Origin: CALOBA01 sp942491465
Lineage (GTDB): Bacteria > Pseudomonadota > Gammaproteobacteria > Chromatiales > Chromatiaceae
Direction of reading: 5' to 3'
DNA length: 64,000 nt
NCBI GenBank assembly: GCA_942491465.1
Contig: CALOBA010000040.1
Location: forward strand, 3,884-67,883
The notes beneath the pieces are model-generated. The model did no database searches. It was not told the origin of the DNA and saw nothing but the letters and a program-made list of their open reading frames with translations. The position numbers and the translations under genes are program-made. Shown piece by piece: positions 47,576 to 55,676 of this stretch; the first letter of the stretch is position 1; every line of letters starts with the position of its first letter.

Positions 47576-48964
47576 AAAAGGGGTCAGACCCTGAGGTATC
47601 CCCAGATAAAAACATTATAAGACAAACGCTTAGGAGCGAGCCCTAGAGGAGAAATGAACATGCATGGGGTTTGACTGTCCACAACGGGCGACCAAACCTG
47701 TGGAGGACCCCCCATGCATGCCCTGACGATTCTACAACGCCGCGTCGGCCCGGTGCTTACCGGCATCCACCGTCGGCGCTTGGCCGGACTGTTCGAAGCG
47801 GTGGCCGCCACGGTGAGCGGCCCGCGGCTGACCTTAACCGAGATCGGCCGGCGCTTCGGCGGCGATGCGGCGGTTCGCCACCGCATCAAGCGAGCGGATC
47901 GGCTGCTGGGCAACCACCACCTCCAGCACGACAGCCGACACATCTACGGGGCCTTGGCCCGGATGCTGCTCGCCGGCGTGGACGAGCCGCTGATCGTGAT
48001 CGACTGGAGCGATCTGAAGAAGGATCAATCCATGCATCTGCTGCGCGCCTCGGTGCCGGTGGGCGGGCGCAGCCTGACGCTATACGAGGAGGTGCATCCG
48101 CAGGGCAGTCTGGGCAATCGGCAGGTGCAGCATCGGTTCCTTCGCCGCCTCGCGCAGATGATACCGAGGACGGGCGATCCGATCATTGTGGCCGACTCCG
48201 GCTTCAAGGTGCCGTTCTATCGCGAGGTCGAGCGTCTGGGCTGGCGTTGGGTGGGGCGCGTGCGCGGGCGCGACTACGTCAAGCCCAAGCACCGTTGGCG
48301 TAGCTGCAAGCGGGTGTTTGCCGAGGCGACCACCACGGCACGGATGCTCGGCATTGGCGAATGGGTGCGCAGCAACCCGTTGCGGGCCGTCTTCGTGCTG
48401 GTGCGCCAGCCCGACCGAGGGCGTACGGACAAGACCGCCTCGGGCAAGCGCTCGCGCTCGAAGAAGAGCCGGCAGAGCGCCCGCGGGGCGCGCGAGCCGT
48501 GGCTGCTGGTGGCCTCGACACGGCTGGCCGACTGGTCGGCGAAGCGGCTGGTCAAGGTCTATCGGCAAAGAATGCAGATCGAATTGAGCTTCCGAGACAT
48601 GAAGAGCCAGCACTTCGGCACCGGCCTCGAATGCAGCGCCTCGCGCGGTACTGGGCGCTTCACCGTGCTGGTGCTCATCGCCTCGCTGGCCGCGATCCTG
48701 CTCTGGCTGATCGGCACCGCCGCAGAGTGCTGCGGATTGCATGAGCAGCTACGCCCCGGCAGCCGCAAGCGCCGCGCCTACTCGCGGGTGTTCCTGGCCC
48801 GCCTGCTGCTCACGCTGGAGGACGGCAAGACAGCGATCGCCGTGCTGGCCGACGTCATCGGGCCACTGGATCAATGGGTCGCGAGTGACCACGACGCACT
48901 GCTTGCAGAGTGAAACCGGCGAGGTGGAAATTTTCTGGGGATACCTCAGGATCTGACCCCTTTT
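47576..48964 (+). mobile_element. IS4-family insertion sequence
   Basis: 1389 bp bounded by 31-bp inverted repeats with one mismatch: left 47576-47606 (AAAAGGGGTCAGACCCTGAG...) and right 48934-48964. The inner part CTGAGGTATCCCCAGA is perfect. It contains one complete transposase gene, so it is potentially active. A target duplication is not evident because both flanks consist of related ccgg/ggggtc repeats. It sits 49 bp from the trailer end of the CRISPR array. Confidence 0.85.
47714..48913 (+). CDS. IS4-family transposase
   Basis: A 399-residue intact DDE transposase. Catalytic residues: D in LIVIDWSDLKKDQSM (about residue 96), D in PIIVADSGFKVPFYRE (about 160), and the YREK-type motif YRQRMQIELSFRDMKSQHFG carrying the E (about 285-304), which is the IS4 signature. 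The basic stretch KTASGKRSRSKKSRQSARG before the last motif probably binds DNA. It fills the element between the inverted repeats. Orientation is opposite to the cas genes. Confidence 0.93.
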   Translation: MHALTILQRRVGPVLTGIHRRRLAGLFEAVAATVSGPRLTLTEIGRRFGGDAAVRHRIKRADRLLGNHHLQHDSRHIYGALARMLLAGVDEPLIVIDWSDLKKDQSMHLLRASVPVGGRSLTLYEEVHPQGSLGNRQVQHRFLRRLAQMIPRTGDPIIVADSGFKVPFYREVERLGWRWVGRVRGRDYVKPKHRWRSCKRVFAEATTTARMLGIGEWVRSNPLRAVFVLVRQPDRGRTDKTASGKRSRSKKSRQSARGAREPWLLVASTRLADWSAKRLVKVYRQRMQIELSFRDMKSQHFGTGLECSASRGTGRFTVLVLIASLAAILLWLIGTAAECCGLHEQLRPGSRKRRAYSRVFLARLLLTLEDGKTAIAVLADVIGPLDQWVASDHDALLAE

Positions 48965-49013
48965 TCCCGGCACCCCTTTTCCGGGTCCACTTGGAGCCCA
49001 GACATTCCACAGG

Positions 49014-50395
49014 GTCTCAATCCCCTTTAGATCGGGTCTTCGATGCGAGACAGCGCGCCATGACAGACATGCTGGAGCACCAGGGTCTCAATCCCCTTTA
49101 GATCGGGTCTTCGATGCGAGCAGGCCAGGGTGACCGACTCAGTGGTGATGCGCAGGTCTCAATCCCCTTTAGATCGGGTCTTCGATGCGAGCCCTAAGGA
49201 TTTACGGTCGCATTCAGGAATGGTCTCAATCCCCTTTTAGATCGGGTCTTCGATGCGAGCAATCGCGTGGAGTGTGGCGGCGCTGTATTTGACCGTCTCA
49301 ATCCCCTTTAGATCGGGTCTTCGATGCGAGACGGGGTCAGTCTGGCTTGGTGCTACGAACCGAGGGTCTCAATCCCCTTTAGATCGGGTCTTCGATGCGA
49401 GGGAGTGTGCGTGCTGCTGACTCGCAACGGTGCTCAGTCTCAATCCCCTTTAGATCGGGTCTTCGATGCGAGCGAGCTAGATCGCAATGAAGCGCTTCGG
49501 GAGCATGTCTCAATCCCCTTTAGATCGGGTCTTCGATGCGAGACTGAAGCACGTTCCACAGGTCGGCCCAAAAGGATGGTCTCAATCCCCTTTAGATCGG
49601 GTCTTCGATGCGAGCGCGCAATCCACGCTCGCCCGATGAATGGGTGCCGGTATTATGTCGCAATCCCCTTTAGATCGGGTCAGTCGATCCTACGCCCCCT
49701 TTTCTGGACGGGGCTGCTGGACAAGAATGTGTCGCAATCCCCTTTAGATCGGGTCTTCGATGCGAGACGGCCCACGCCGGCAAGTACGACGGCATCAGTT
49801 GGTCTCAATCCCCTTTAGATCGGGTCTTCGATGCGACTTGCAGCTCGCTCGGCTGCAACACTGATTCCAAGTCTCAATCCCCTTTAGATCGGGTCTTCGA
49901 TGCGAGAGTCGACTAAGGGTCATGATGATCTAGCGACCCAGGTCTCAATCCCCTTTAGATCGGGTCTTCGATGCGAGAGGGCGGCGTCTGCTGGATGCAG
50001 GTTTCGGCTGTCTCAATCCCCTTTAGATCGGGTCTTCGATGCGAGGCCAGGAGAGTGTTGCGATGCTCCAGGCGGAGGTCTCAATCCCCTTTAGATCGGG
50101 TCTTCGATGCGAGCGTTCGGTGCAACGAAGATGTTAGATGCATGGTGGGCGTCTCAATCCCCTTTAGATCGGGTCTTCGATGCGAGAAACGACCCTGTAA
50201 CTGTTATTGATCCTAAGAGGTCTCAATCCCCTTTAGATCGGGTCTTCGATGCGAGACACGTGGGCCGACCTCGCCGACTGTCTCGGCGTTGTCTCAATCC
50301 CCTTTAGATCGGGTCTTCGATGCGAGAGCCGGGCACAGGAAGTGGACGAAAGAGCAAAAGTCTCAATCCCCTTTAGATCGGGTCTTCGATGCGAG
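49014..50395 (-). CRISPR. CRISPR array, 20 repeats / 19 spacers (type III-B associated)
   Basis: Repeat of 36 bp (plus-strand text begins GTCTCAATCCCCTTTAGATC and ends TCTTCGATGCGAG). Repeat starts: 49014, 49085, 49156, 49223, 49295, 49366, 49437, 49507, 49579, 49657 (degenerate), 49731, 49802, 49871, 49942, 50010, 50078, 50151, 50220, 50291, 50360. Spacers are 31-42 bp, mostly 32-36. The minus-strand repeat ends ATTGAGAC, equivalent to the crRNA 5' tags of type III systems (for example ATTGCGAC in Thermus), so transcription is taken as minus, from the cas-gene side. Repeat 4 has an extra T; repeats 10 and 11 read GTCG; repeat 10 loses its last 12 bases; repeat 12 has a variant plus-strand 3' end. 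Confidence 0.97.
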
Positions 50396-50658
50396 AGCCA
50401 CCTGGCGGAAAAACCTTGAAGAATCAGATGATTGCGTGTTGCTTTTTCGACACACTTTTGAGACTCCGAAGTTATCTTGCACCGTCAATCGCTCAGCTGA
50501 ACGCCTGGACAGCTAGGGCGGCGACGGTTACCGAAACGGTCCTCGCCGACGGGAATTTTAGTGGGTTGCACGTAAAGCGCAAGGCCGGTAGTGGTGCTCG
50601 GCGCTCGCTCTGGGCGGAGCGATGCTTGTGGGGATGTACGTTGGCGCATGGGCACAGG
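50396..50658 (-). promoter_or_regulatory. Probable CRISPR leader
   Basis: 263 bp between the reverse-transcriptase stop and the first repeat in transcription order. More AT-rich close to the array (GAAAAAGCAACACGCAATC on the minus strand). One possible promoter is TTGCGC-16-TAAAAT near 50585-50558 on the minus strand. No gene. The assignment depends on the array orientation. Confidence 0.6.
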
Positions 50659-51591
50659 TCATCGGCGGAGGATGTTTCGCGGGGGCGAGCGCTTGCTTCG
50701 GATCTGCGCCCTTCGGGGTTGTGCGGTGCGTGGTTTCTTGGATGTCTTCGCAGCGGCGGGCTTGTAGCTGGGCAGGGACTCGCCGAGGAAGGTGACATGC
50801 GGGCCGCTCTTGGTGACGCGGGTCTTGTCCGGATGCAGTTCCAGGTCGAGCTGGCGCAGGACATCGGCTGCATAGGCCAGGGCTCGACGGGCTTGGGCTT
50901 CGTCGGCGGCGAAGAGCAGGAAGTCGTCGGCGTAGCGGACCATCGGGACCTTGTTGCGCTCCATGGCCTGATCGAATTTGTCGAGGTACAGATTGCAGAA
51001 CAGCGGTGAGAGGATCGCGCCTTGGGCGATGCCGCGGGGCGCGTTGAAGAAGCTTGCGTGGGATACGCCGAGATCAAGCCAGAGGTCGATTATCCGCATG
51101 AGATCGCGGTCGGCGACGAAGGTCTTGAGGCGGGCGCGCAGGGGCTTGACGGGGATGCTGTCGAAAAAGGTCTTGATGTCGGCGTCGACCAGCCAGTAGA
51201 GCCCGCAGCCGATGCGCTCGCGGGCTCGACGCAGCGCCAGCGCGACATTACGGCGAGGGCGGTAGGCGAAGCTGTCGTGGTGAAAGATGCGCTCGGCGGC
51301 GGGCTCCAGCACGATCTGGGCGGCCTTTTGCAGCAGCTTGTCGCGCAGGCAGAGGGTGGAGAGCACGCGTTGGCGTCCATCGGCCTTGGCGATGGCGAAG
51401 CGCCGCAGCGGCGCCGGTCGATAGCGCCCGGTGCGCACGTCGTCGATGAGCTGGAGGACGTGCAGCAGCAGGTGGCGCTCCATCTGCGCACGCGGCAGGC
51501 CCAGCTCCCAGACGGCATGGTCCGTGGAGAGTTCGCGCCAGGCGCGGTCGAGGGTCTCGGGGGCGAGCAGTTGATCGAAGCGTTCAGCCAT
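50659..51591 (-). CDS. CRISPR-associated reverse transcriptase
   Basis: A 310-residue RT of the group-II-intron-like lineage. Motifs in order: FAIAKADGRQRVLSTLCLRD, LYWLVDADIKTFFDSIPVKP (first catalytic Asp), PRGIAQGAILSPLFCNLYLD, MVRYADDFLLFAADEAQA (YADD), LELHPDKTRV and GPHVTFLGE. There is no maturase or HNH domain. The last 35 residues are Lys/Arg/Pro-rich. It is a separate protein, not fused to Cas1; the two genes overlap by 8 bp, so they are translated together. Such RTs let Cas1-Cas2 acquire spacers from RNA. Confidence 0.93.
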   Translation of the reverse strand: MAERFDQLLAPETLDRAWRELSTDHAVWELGLPRAQMERHLLLHVLQLIDDVRTGRYRPAPLRRFAIAKADGRQRVLSTLCLRDKLLQKAAQIVLEPAAERIFHHDSFAYRPRRNVALALRRARERIGCGLYWLVDADIKTFFDSIPVKPLRARLKTFVADRDLMRIIDLWLDLGVSHASFFNAPRGIAQGAILSPLFCNLYLDKFDQAMERNKVPMVRYADDFLLFAADEAQARRALAYAADVLRQLDLELHPDKTRVTKSGPHVTFLGESLPSYKPAAAKTSKKPRTAQPRRAQIRSKRSPPRNILRR

Positions 51592-52636
51592 GGTGGGGCT
51601 CCTCTGGGTTGCTGACGGTGGTGGCGCCGATGCGATAGGGCCGCAGCCACGCCAGCAGCCGGTCGACTTGGCGCCGGCAGAGTTGGGGCAAGCTGGTCTG
51701 TGGTTCGGCGGCGGTGTCGTCTTCGGCCCGCTCGCTGGCCTGTGCGACTTGGTGCAGGTCGGGCCAGTCGTTGCGGGCGGTGGCCCAGGCGCGGAAGAAC
51801 CGACCGCGACCGTGCTGGTTGAGGCGGCAGCCGGTGTTGGCGCTGTAGCTGAAGTGGCTCGGCAGCAGTTGGTCGAGGAGGCTGAGGACGAGGAGGTCCA
51901 CCGATGGGCGCAGGGGCTCGATTAGGTCGAGGACGAGGGATTCGCGTCCGGGCAGCACGCCATGCAGGAAGCCCATGGCCGGGTCGAGGCCGCGCACCTG
52001 CACGGCGCGCAGCATCTCGGTGCCGAGCAGGGTGTAGCCGAGGGAGAGCAGCGCGTTGACCGGGTCGCGGGGTGGGCGGCGGTTGCGGCCGGCAAAGCGC
52101 CACTGCGGCGGGATGCGCCCGGCGAGCCAGGCGTACCAGGCGGCTGCGGCGGCGCCCTCCAGGCCCATGATGGTGGCGTTGTCGGGGGCCGACAGCAGCC
52201 CTTCGAGGGCGCGGTCTTGCTGCTGGCGCAGCCGCTCGCCGGGGGCGCTGTCGGCATCGATTCGTGCGCGCAGTTCGACCTGGGCGCGGATCTTTCCGGC
52301 AGCCATCCGACGGGCGATCTTCACGGCCGCGGCAGGGTCGTTGCCAGCACGGTGCTGGGCGATGCGCGGCTCGATGGTGTTGCCGAGCGCGGCGCCGATC
52401 TGGACGGCGGCGCCGCGACCGCGGCCGGGCAGGATCACGGCCGGGATGCAACGCTCGGCCAGAGCGCGCCAGACTTCGCAGCCGATCAGCGGACTGCCGT
52501 TGACGACGACCAGGCCGAGCACGCCTATGGGGACGTGTTCGGTGGGCGTGTCGGGCCGCTGCACGCGCAGCGCGCGCCCGTCCATGCGGACTTGGGTCTC
52601 GCGCCGGTCGATGATAAGCATGAGGTCGTCGGTCAT
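51584..52636 (-). CDS. cas1: CRISPR-associated endonuclease Cas1
   Basis: A 350-residue integrase of spacer acquisition. N-terminal beta domain (LMLIIDRRETQVRMDGRALR, VPIGVLGLVVVNGSPLIGCE) and C-terminal helical domain with the metal-site residues: Glu in IMGLEGAAAAAWYAWLAG, His in AMGFLHGVLPGRESLVLDLI and Glu in the following DLIEPLRPSVDLL. ATG 52636 chosen; the frame upstream is antisense or unrelated text. The C-terminal 45 residues (after ARNDWPDLHQVAQASERAED) are an unusual extension. The gene is flanked by cas2 and the RT gene. Confidence 0.95.
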   Translation of the reverse strand: MTDDLMLIIDRRETQVRMDGRALRVQRPDTPTEHVPIGVLGLVVVNGSPLIGCEVWRALAERCIPAVILPGRGRGAAVQIGAALGNTIEPRIAQHRAGNDPAAAVKIARRMAAGKIRAQVELRARIDADSAPGERLRQQQDRALEGLLSAPDNATIMGLEGAAAAAWYAWLAGRIPPQWRFAGRNRRPPRDPVNALLSLGYTLLGTEMLRAVQVRGLDPAMGFLHGVLPGRESLVLDLIEPLRPSVDLLVLSLLDQLLPSHFSYSANTGCRLNQHGRGRFFRAWATARNDWPDLHQVAQASERAEDDTAAEPQTSLPQLCRRQVDRLLAWLRPYRIGATTVSNPEEPHHG

Positions 52637-52661
52637 CGTGGGGCTCCGTCTCGGGGGTTGG

Positions 52662-53072
52662 TCATGCGGCCTTGTTGCCGCGCTTGCGCTTGCGGCCTTG
52701 CGGATCGGCAGGGGTCCTGGATGCTTGATCAGCGCCGACGAGCCGGCGCCACCAGCCGCGCTTGGGTGGCGTTTCGCCTTGGGCTTGGCCTTGCGCACCG
52801 GGGGCGAGCAGGTTGCCGCTGAGAACGCCTTGGCCTCGCAGCCAGATCTTGCCCGGGGCGGGGATGGGATAGGCACGCAGGTCGTCGTCTTGACGGTGCA
52901 TCAGGGATGCGATCTCGTCCATGAGCCGGCCGATGCCGCGGCGGTCGCACTGGACGAGAAACACCGATTGCTGCAGCGGCACCGCATCGCGGCGCAGGGT
53001 CTTGTGCACCTTGCGCAGGCGGCGTGGATCGGCGATGTCGTAGGCGATGAGGTACCAGCCCTGTGCTTGCAT
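52662..53072 (-). CDS. cas2: CRISPR-associated protein Cas2 with basic C-terminal extension
   Basis: A 136-residue protein. The ferredoxin-like Cas2 fold is in residues 1-90: WYLIAYDIADPRRLRKVHKT, AVPLQQSVFLVQCDRRGIGR and RQDDDLRAYPIPAPGKIWLR. Beyond it is an unusual tail of about 45 residues, basic and Gly/Arg/Lys-rich (KRGWWRRLVGADQ, then GRKRKRGNK). Normal Cas2 proteins have 90-100 residues. The tail may contact DNA, RNA or the RT. It lies directly upstream of cas1 in the operon. Confidence 0.9.
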   Translation of the reverse strand: MQAQGWYLIAYDIADPRRLRKVHKTLRRDAVPLQQSVFLVQCDRRGIGRLMDEIASLMHRQDDDLRAYPIPAPGKIWLRGQGVLSGNLLAPGAQGQAQGETPPKRGWWRRLVGADQASRTPADPQGRKRKRGNKAA

Positions 53073-53124
53073 TGGTGTATGCCTCGGTCGTGTGCCGGCC
53101 CATGCCGGAGGGACGGATTGACGC

Positions 53125-53409
53125 TCAACGCAGGCCGAGCAGTCCCGAATGACCGCCGCCGATGCGGCCCTTGCCGCGGGCATGGGCCTGACCACGGTGG
53201 TCGAGCCAGGCGAGCAGCATGCGGTCGTTGTCCGGGTCCATGACGCCGGCGAGCTGCACAAACAGCTCGGCGGCCTCGTCTTGGGTGAGCAGACATTCGT
53301 GCACCGAGCGCTGACCGTCGAGCCGCCACTCGCGCAGGATGCGCAGGGCGGCCCGCCGGGTACGGTGGTCGCGGATGTCGTAGGCGATGACGGCAGGACG
53401 GCGCTGCAT
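53125..53409 (-). CDS. cas2: Second Cas2-family protein
   Basis: A 94-residue protein of typical Cas2 length: PAVIAYDIRDHRTRRAALRI, LDGQRSVHECLLTQDEAAEL and MLLAWLDHRGQAHARG. The YDI-x-D strand and the R-W-x-x-x-x-Q-x-S-V-x-E strand are characteristic. It differs strongly from the neighbouring Cas2, so the module has two divergent Cas2 proteins that might form a heterodimer. Fifty-two bp separate the two genes. Confidence 0.88.
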   Translation of the reverse strand: MQRRPAVIAYDIRDHRTRRAALRILREWRLDGQRSVHECLLTQDEAAELFVQLAGVMDPDNDRMLLAWLDHRGQAHARGKGRIGGGHSGLLGLR

Positions 53410-53411
53410 GA

Positions 53412-53963
53412 TCAGCCCCGGCTGCTGACGCCTTCGTGGATGATGCTGACGAAGCCGTCCTCCAGGTCGTCGAGCATGGCGTGAAAGCGGTCGACGGCCT
53501 GGAGCAGGCGCTGCTCCTCGCGCTCGCGCAGGACTTCGTGACGGTGCTTGGCCAGGGCGTCGAAGCGCCGCTCCATCTCGGTGTGGAAGCGGTCGATGAC
53601 CTGGTTCATGCTCTGCTGGAGCTTGAGCTTCTCTTCGGCGAAGAACTCCTGGCGCTGGCGGCGGATCTCGGCCTTGCCGGTGACCAGCACGTGGTTGCAG
53701 CTCTCCTCGACGGCCTGCAGCTTGGTCTCGACGGCCAGATGCAAGGCGCGACGTCGGTAGTCGAAGCCCACCTGGAGCTGCTCCAGCTCATGGCGGCGGA
53801 CATGACGCTCGCCCTCGCTCGGGAACAGGCGGGCTAGAAAGTTGGCCTGCTCGCGCTGCATGGCCCGGTTGACCAGCATGCGATTCTGATCCATGTGCGG
53901 AGCCAGGCTGGCGGGCTCGCGCTCGATGATCGGGGTTTCGGTTAGGGGTTGGTCGGTGCTCAT
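53412..53963 (-). CDS. Unknown coiled-coil protein in CRISPR operon, 183 aa
   Basis: Starts at ATG 53963 with GGAGG-like upstream text. Nearly all helical: a charged coiled coil runs from about residue 45 to 165 (RHELEQLQVGFDYRRRALHL, RRQRQEFFAEEKLKLQQSMN, HRHEVLREREEQRLLQAVDR). No catalytic motif, signal peptide or membrane segment. Two bp from the downstream cas2, so in the same transcript. No family recognised. Its neighbour, a membrane protein with its own coiled coil, suggests that the two proteins interact. Confidence 0.8.
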   Translation of the reverse strand: MSTDQPLTETPIIEREPASLAPHMDQNRMLVNRAMQREQANFLARLFPSEGERHVRRHELEQLQVGFDYRRRALHLAVETKLQAVEESCNHVLVTGKAEIRRQRQEFFAEEKLKLQQSMNQVIDRFHTEMERRFDALAKHRHEVLREREEQRLLQAVDRFHAMLDDLEDGFVSIIHEGVSSRG

Positions 53964-54078
53964 CTGGAGGGTTCCTGTCTTGGGGTTGGGATGCCGGATG
54001 GATTGACGCGCGGTGGTCGTGGCTTGAGTGGCTCCAAGGCGATGGCCGCGCTCGCCGGCGTTGTGTCCGGCGTTGGGA

Positions 54079-55218
54079 CTATTTGGCCTGAGGCCGACGC
54101 CGGGTTGGGTGTTCGGCAACCTTGCCGAAGTCGACCTCGTCGAGCAGGTCTTCGATGTCGCGCCGCGCCCGGCGGGCCTTTGCCTCGGCAAACGCCCGGT
54201 CTTGTTTGAAGCCGCGCAGCGCCGCATCGGTCTCCACGGCCTTGCCATCGGCGAACAGCTCGGCGCGGTGGTGGGCCTCGAACACCGGCAGTCGGGCCAG
54301 CGTCAGGTGCTCGAAGGTGACCCAGATGCCGAGTTCGATGAGCAGGCTGATGAATAGCGCGAACACGAACACGAATTGCAGCGTGCTCGGTGGCGGCGCG
54401 ACCACGGCGCCAAGGGTGTTGACGAAGGCCCGAGCCAGCGGATGCTCGACACGCTCGTCGTCTTGGTAGTCGCTGGCACGCACGGTGGCCATGCCGCTGT
54501 CGCGGGTGCGTTGCAGCTCGGCGAGCACGGCGCGCTGCTCGCCGCCGAGCCGCGCAATCAGCGCCGCACGGTTGACGGCGGTGGTTTGCTCCAGGTTCGT
54601 TTGGGCCGCTTGGTAGGCGGCCTTTTCATCCGCCAGGCGCTGTGCGAGGGCGCGATAGCGCGGACCAATGAAGCCGCCCCCGGTGCCGGTGTTGTCCATC
54701 TCGGCGTCGAGCTTGGTCTCCAGATCGGCGATGGCCGGCAGGTAACGTTGACTCAGCGCCGCGTGCTGGCGCCGTTCGCTGGCGTCCAGTGCCGCCAAGG
54801 CGTCCGCCGCGCGCCGCTGGTGCTCGGCGCGGGCCGTGGCGCTGTCGTCGACATGGCGATGCTCGATGGTGGCCAGGTCGGCGGCGCGCGCCGCCTCCAG
54901 GTTCGGGCGGTCCAAGCGCTCGGCCAGGAACATCAGCGAGCAGGCCGCCGACAACGTCACCAGCATCAGGCGAAAGGCGTGAACAAGACCGCGCACGGTG
55001 CCTGGATAACGCACCGTGCTCTGCTCCACCAGGAACCGATGCACCACGATGACCAGGACCTTGAGCGCCTCCAACGCAAAGGCCAGCAGCAGGGCGAGCC
55101 AGAGCACGCCGAGATAGCCCTGCAGGACCAGGGCCTCCAGCACCGCCGCGACGCCGAACAGGACGACGCCACCGGTCAGCAGCAGCGACCAGGAGATGGG
55201 GTAGAACCACTTGGACAT
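54079..55218 (-). CDS. Unknown membrane coiled-coil protein in CRISPR operon, 379 aa
   Basis: Four predicted membrane segments: about residues 8-28 (SWSLLLTGGVVLFGVAAVLE), 33-57 (GVLWLALLLAFALEALKVLV), 83-102 (LMLVTLSAACSLMFLAERL) and 276-298 (FVFVFALFISLLIELGIWVT). Residues 110-250 form a long charged coiled-coil region (RRAADALAALDASERRQHAA, LAQRLADEKAAYQAAQTNLE) on one side of the membrane. The last 75 residues are soluble and basic. No nuclease, ATPase or CARF motif. Embedded between CRISPR signalling and adaptation genes on the same strand. A membrane effector or scaffold is possible; function unknown. Confidence 0.8.
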   Translation of the reverse strand: MSKWFYPISWSLLLTGGVVLFGVAAVLEALVLQGYLGVLWLALLLAFALEALKVLVIVVHRFLVEQSTVRYPGTVRGLVHAFRLMLVTLSAACSLMFLAERLDRPNLEAARAADLATIEHRHVDDSATARAEHQRRAADALAALDASERRQHAALSQRYLPAIADLETKLDAEMDNTGTGGGFIGPRYRALAQRLADEKAAYQAAQTNLEQTTAVNRAALIARLGGEQRAVLAELQRTRDSGMATVRASDYQDDERVEHPLARAFVNTLGAVVAPPPSTLQFVFVFALFISLLIELGIWVTFEHLTLARLPVFEAHHRAELFADGKAVETDAALRGFKQDRAFAEAKARRARRDIEDLLDEVDFGKVAEHPTRRRPQAK

Positions 55219-55365
55219 GGGTTGCCTCCCGGGGCAGGGTGATTGCGATGGGAGGCACGTTAGCGATCTGGGCTTGCGTGGGGGGCTACGGCAAGCTTGC
55301 GCGATGCGTCCTTGCCATGTTGCGCGACGATCTGAGCGCGGTCTGAGGCCGCTGTCCGGTTGGGC

Positions 55366-55636
55366 TAGGGCGTGGGCTCGGCAAATGGGGCGAGCCAGTG
55401 CGCCAGGGCATCCTCGAAGGGCGGGATGTGCTGCTCGATGCCGCGGGCGTCGCGGCGCTTGGTTGTTTGACCCGGTATGGTCAGGCCGATCAGCCGGAAC
55501 TGGGGCCAGCCTTGGACGGCAGTGATCTTCTGTTCCAGAGCACCTGATCCAAGGGCTCGGCGCGCTCGATGATCGGCAGCAGGTTGGCGATGTTCTGGCC
55601 GGTGGATAGGGCGATGAACAGGGTCGGGGCGGACAT
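55366..55636 (-). pseudogene. CARF-type (Can2/Card1-like?) N-terminal remnant
   Basis: ATG 55636 with AGGAGA upstream starts MSAPTLFIALSTGQNIANLL, like the first strand and nucleotide loop of CARF/DUF1887 proteins (S-x-Q-x-x-x-N-x-x-P). After VLW the frame breaks and stops. A shifted frame continues EQKITAVQGWPQFRLIGLTI, then IEQHIPPFEDALAHWLAP, to TAG 55366. The 271-bp length is not a multiple of three, so one indel must exist. Even when repaired it is only about 90 residues, far short of a CARF nuclease of 350-500. Alternatively a small CARF-like protein or another family. Confidence 0.5.
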
Positions 55637-55676
55637 GGCGGCGATCTCCTCTGGGGCCTGTGTGTTCAGCTGCCGC

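Noticed and set aside
49324..50516. Plus-strand frames across the CRISPR array encoding repeated SIPFRSGLRCE-like or SQSPLDRVFDAR-like text
   Set aside because: They are translations of the 36-bp repeat, not genes.
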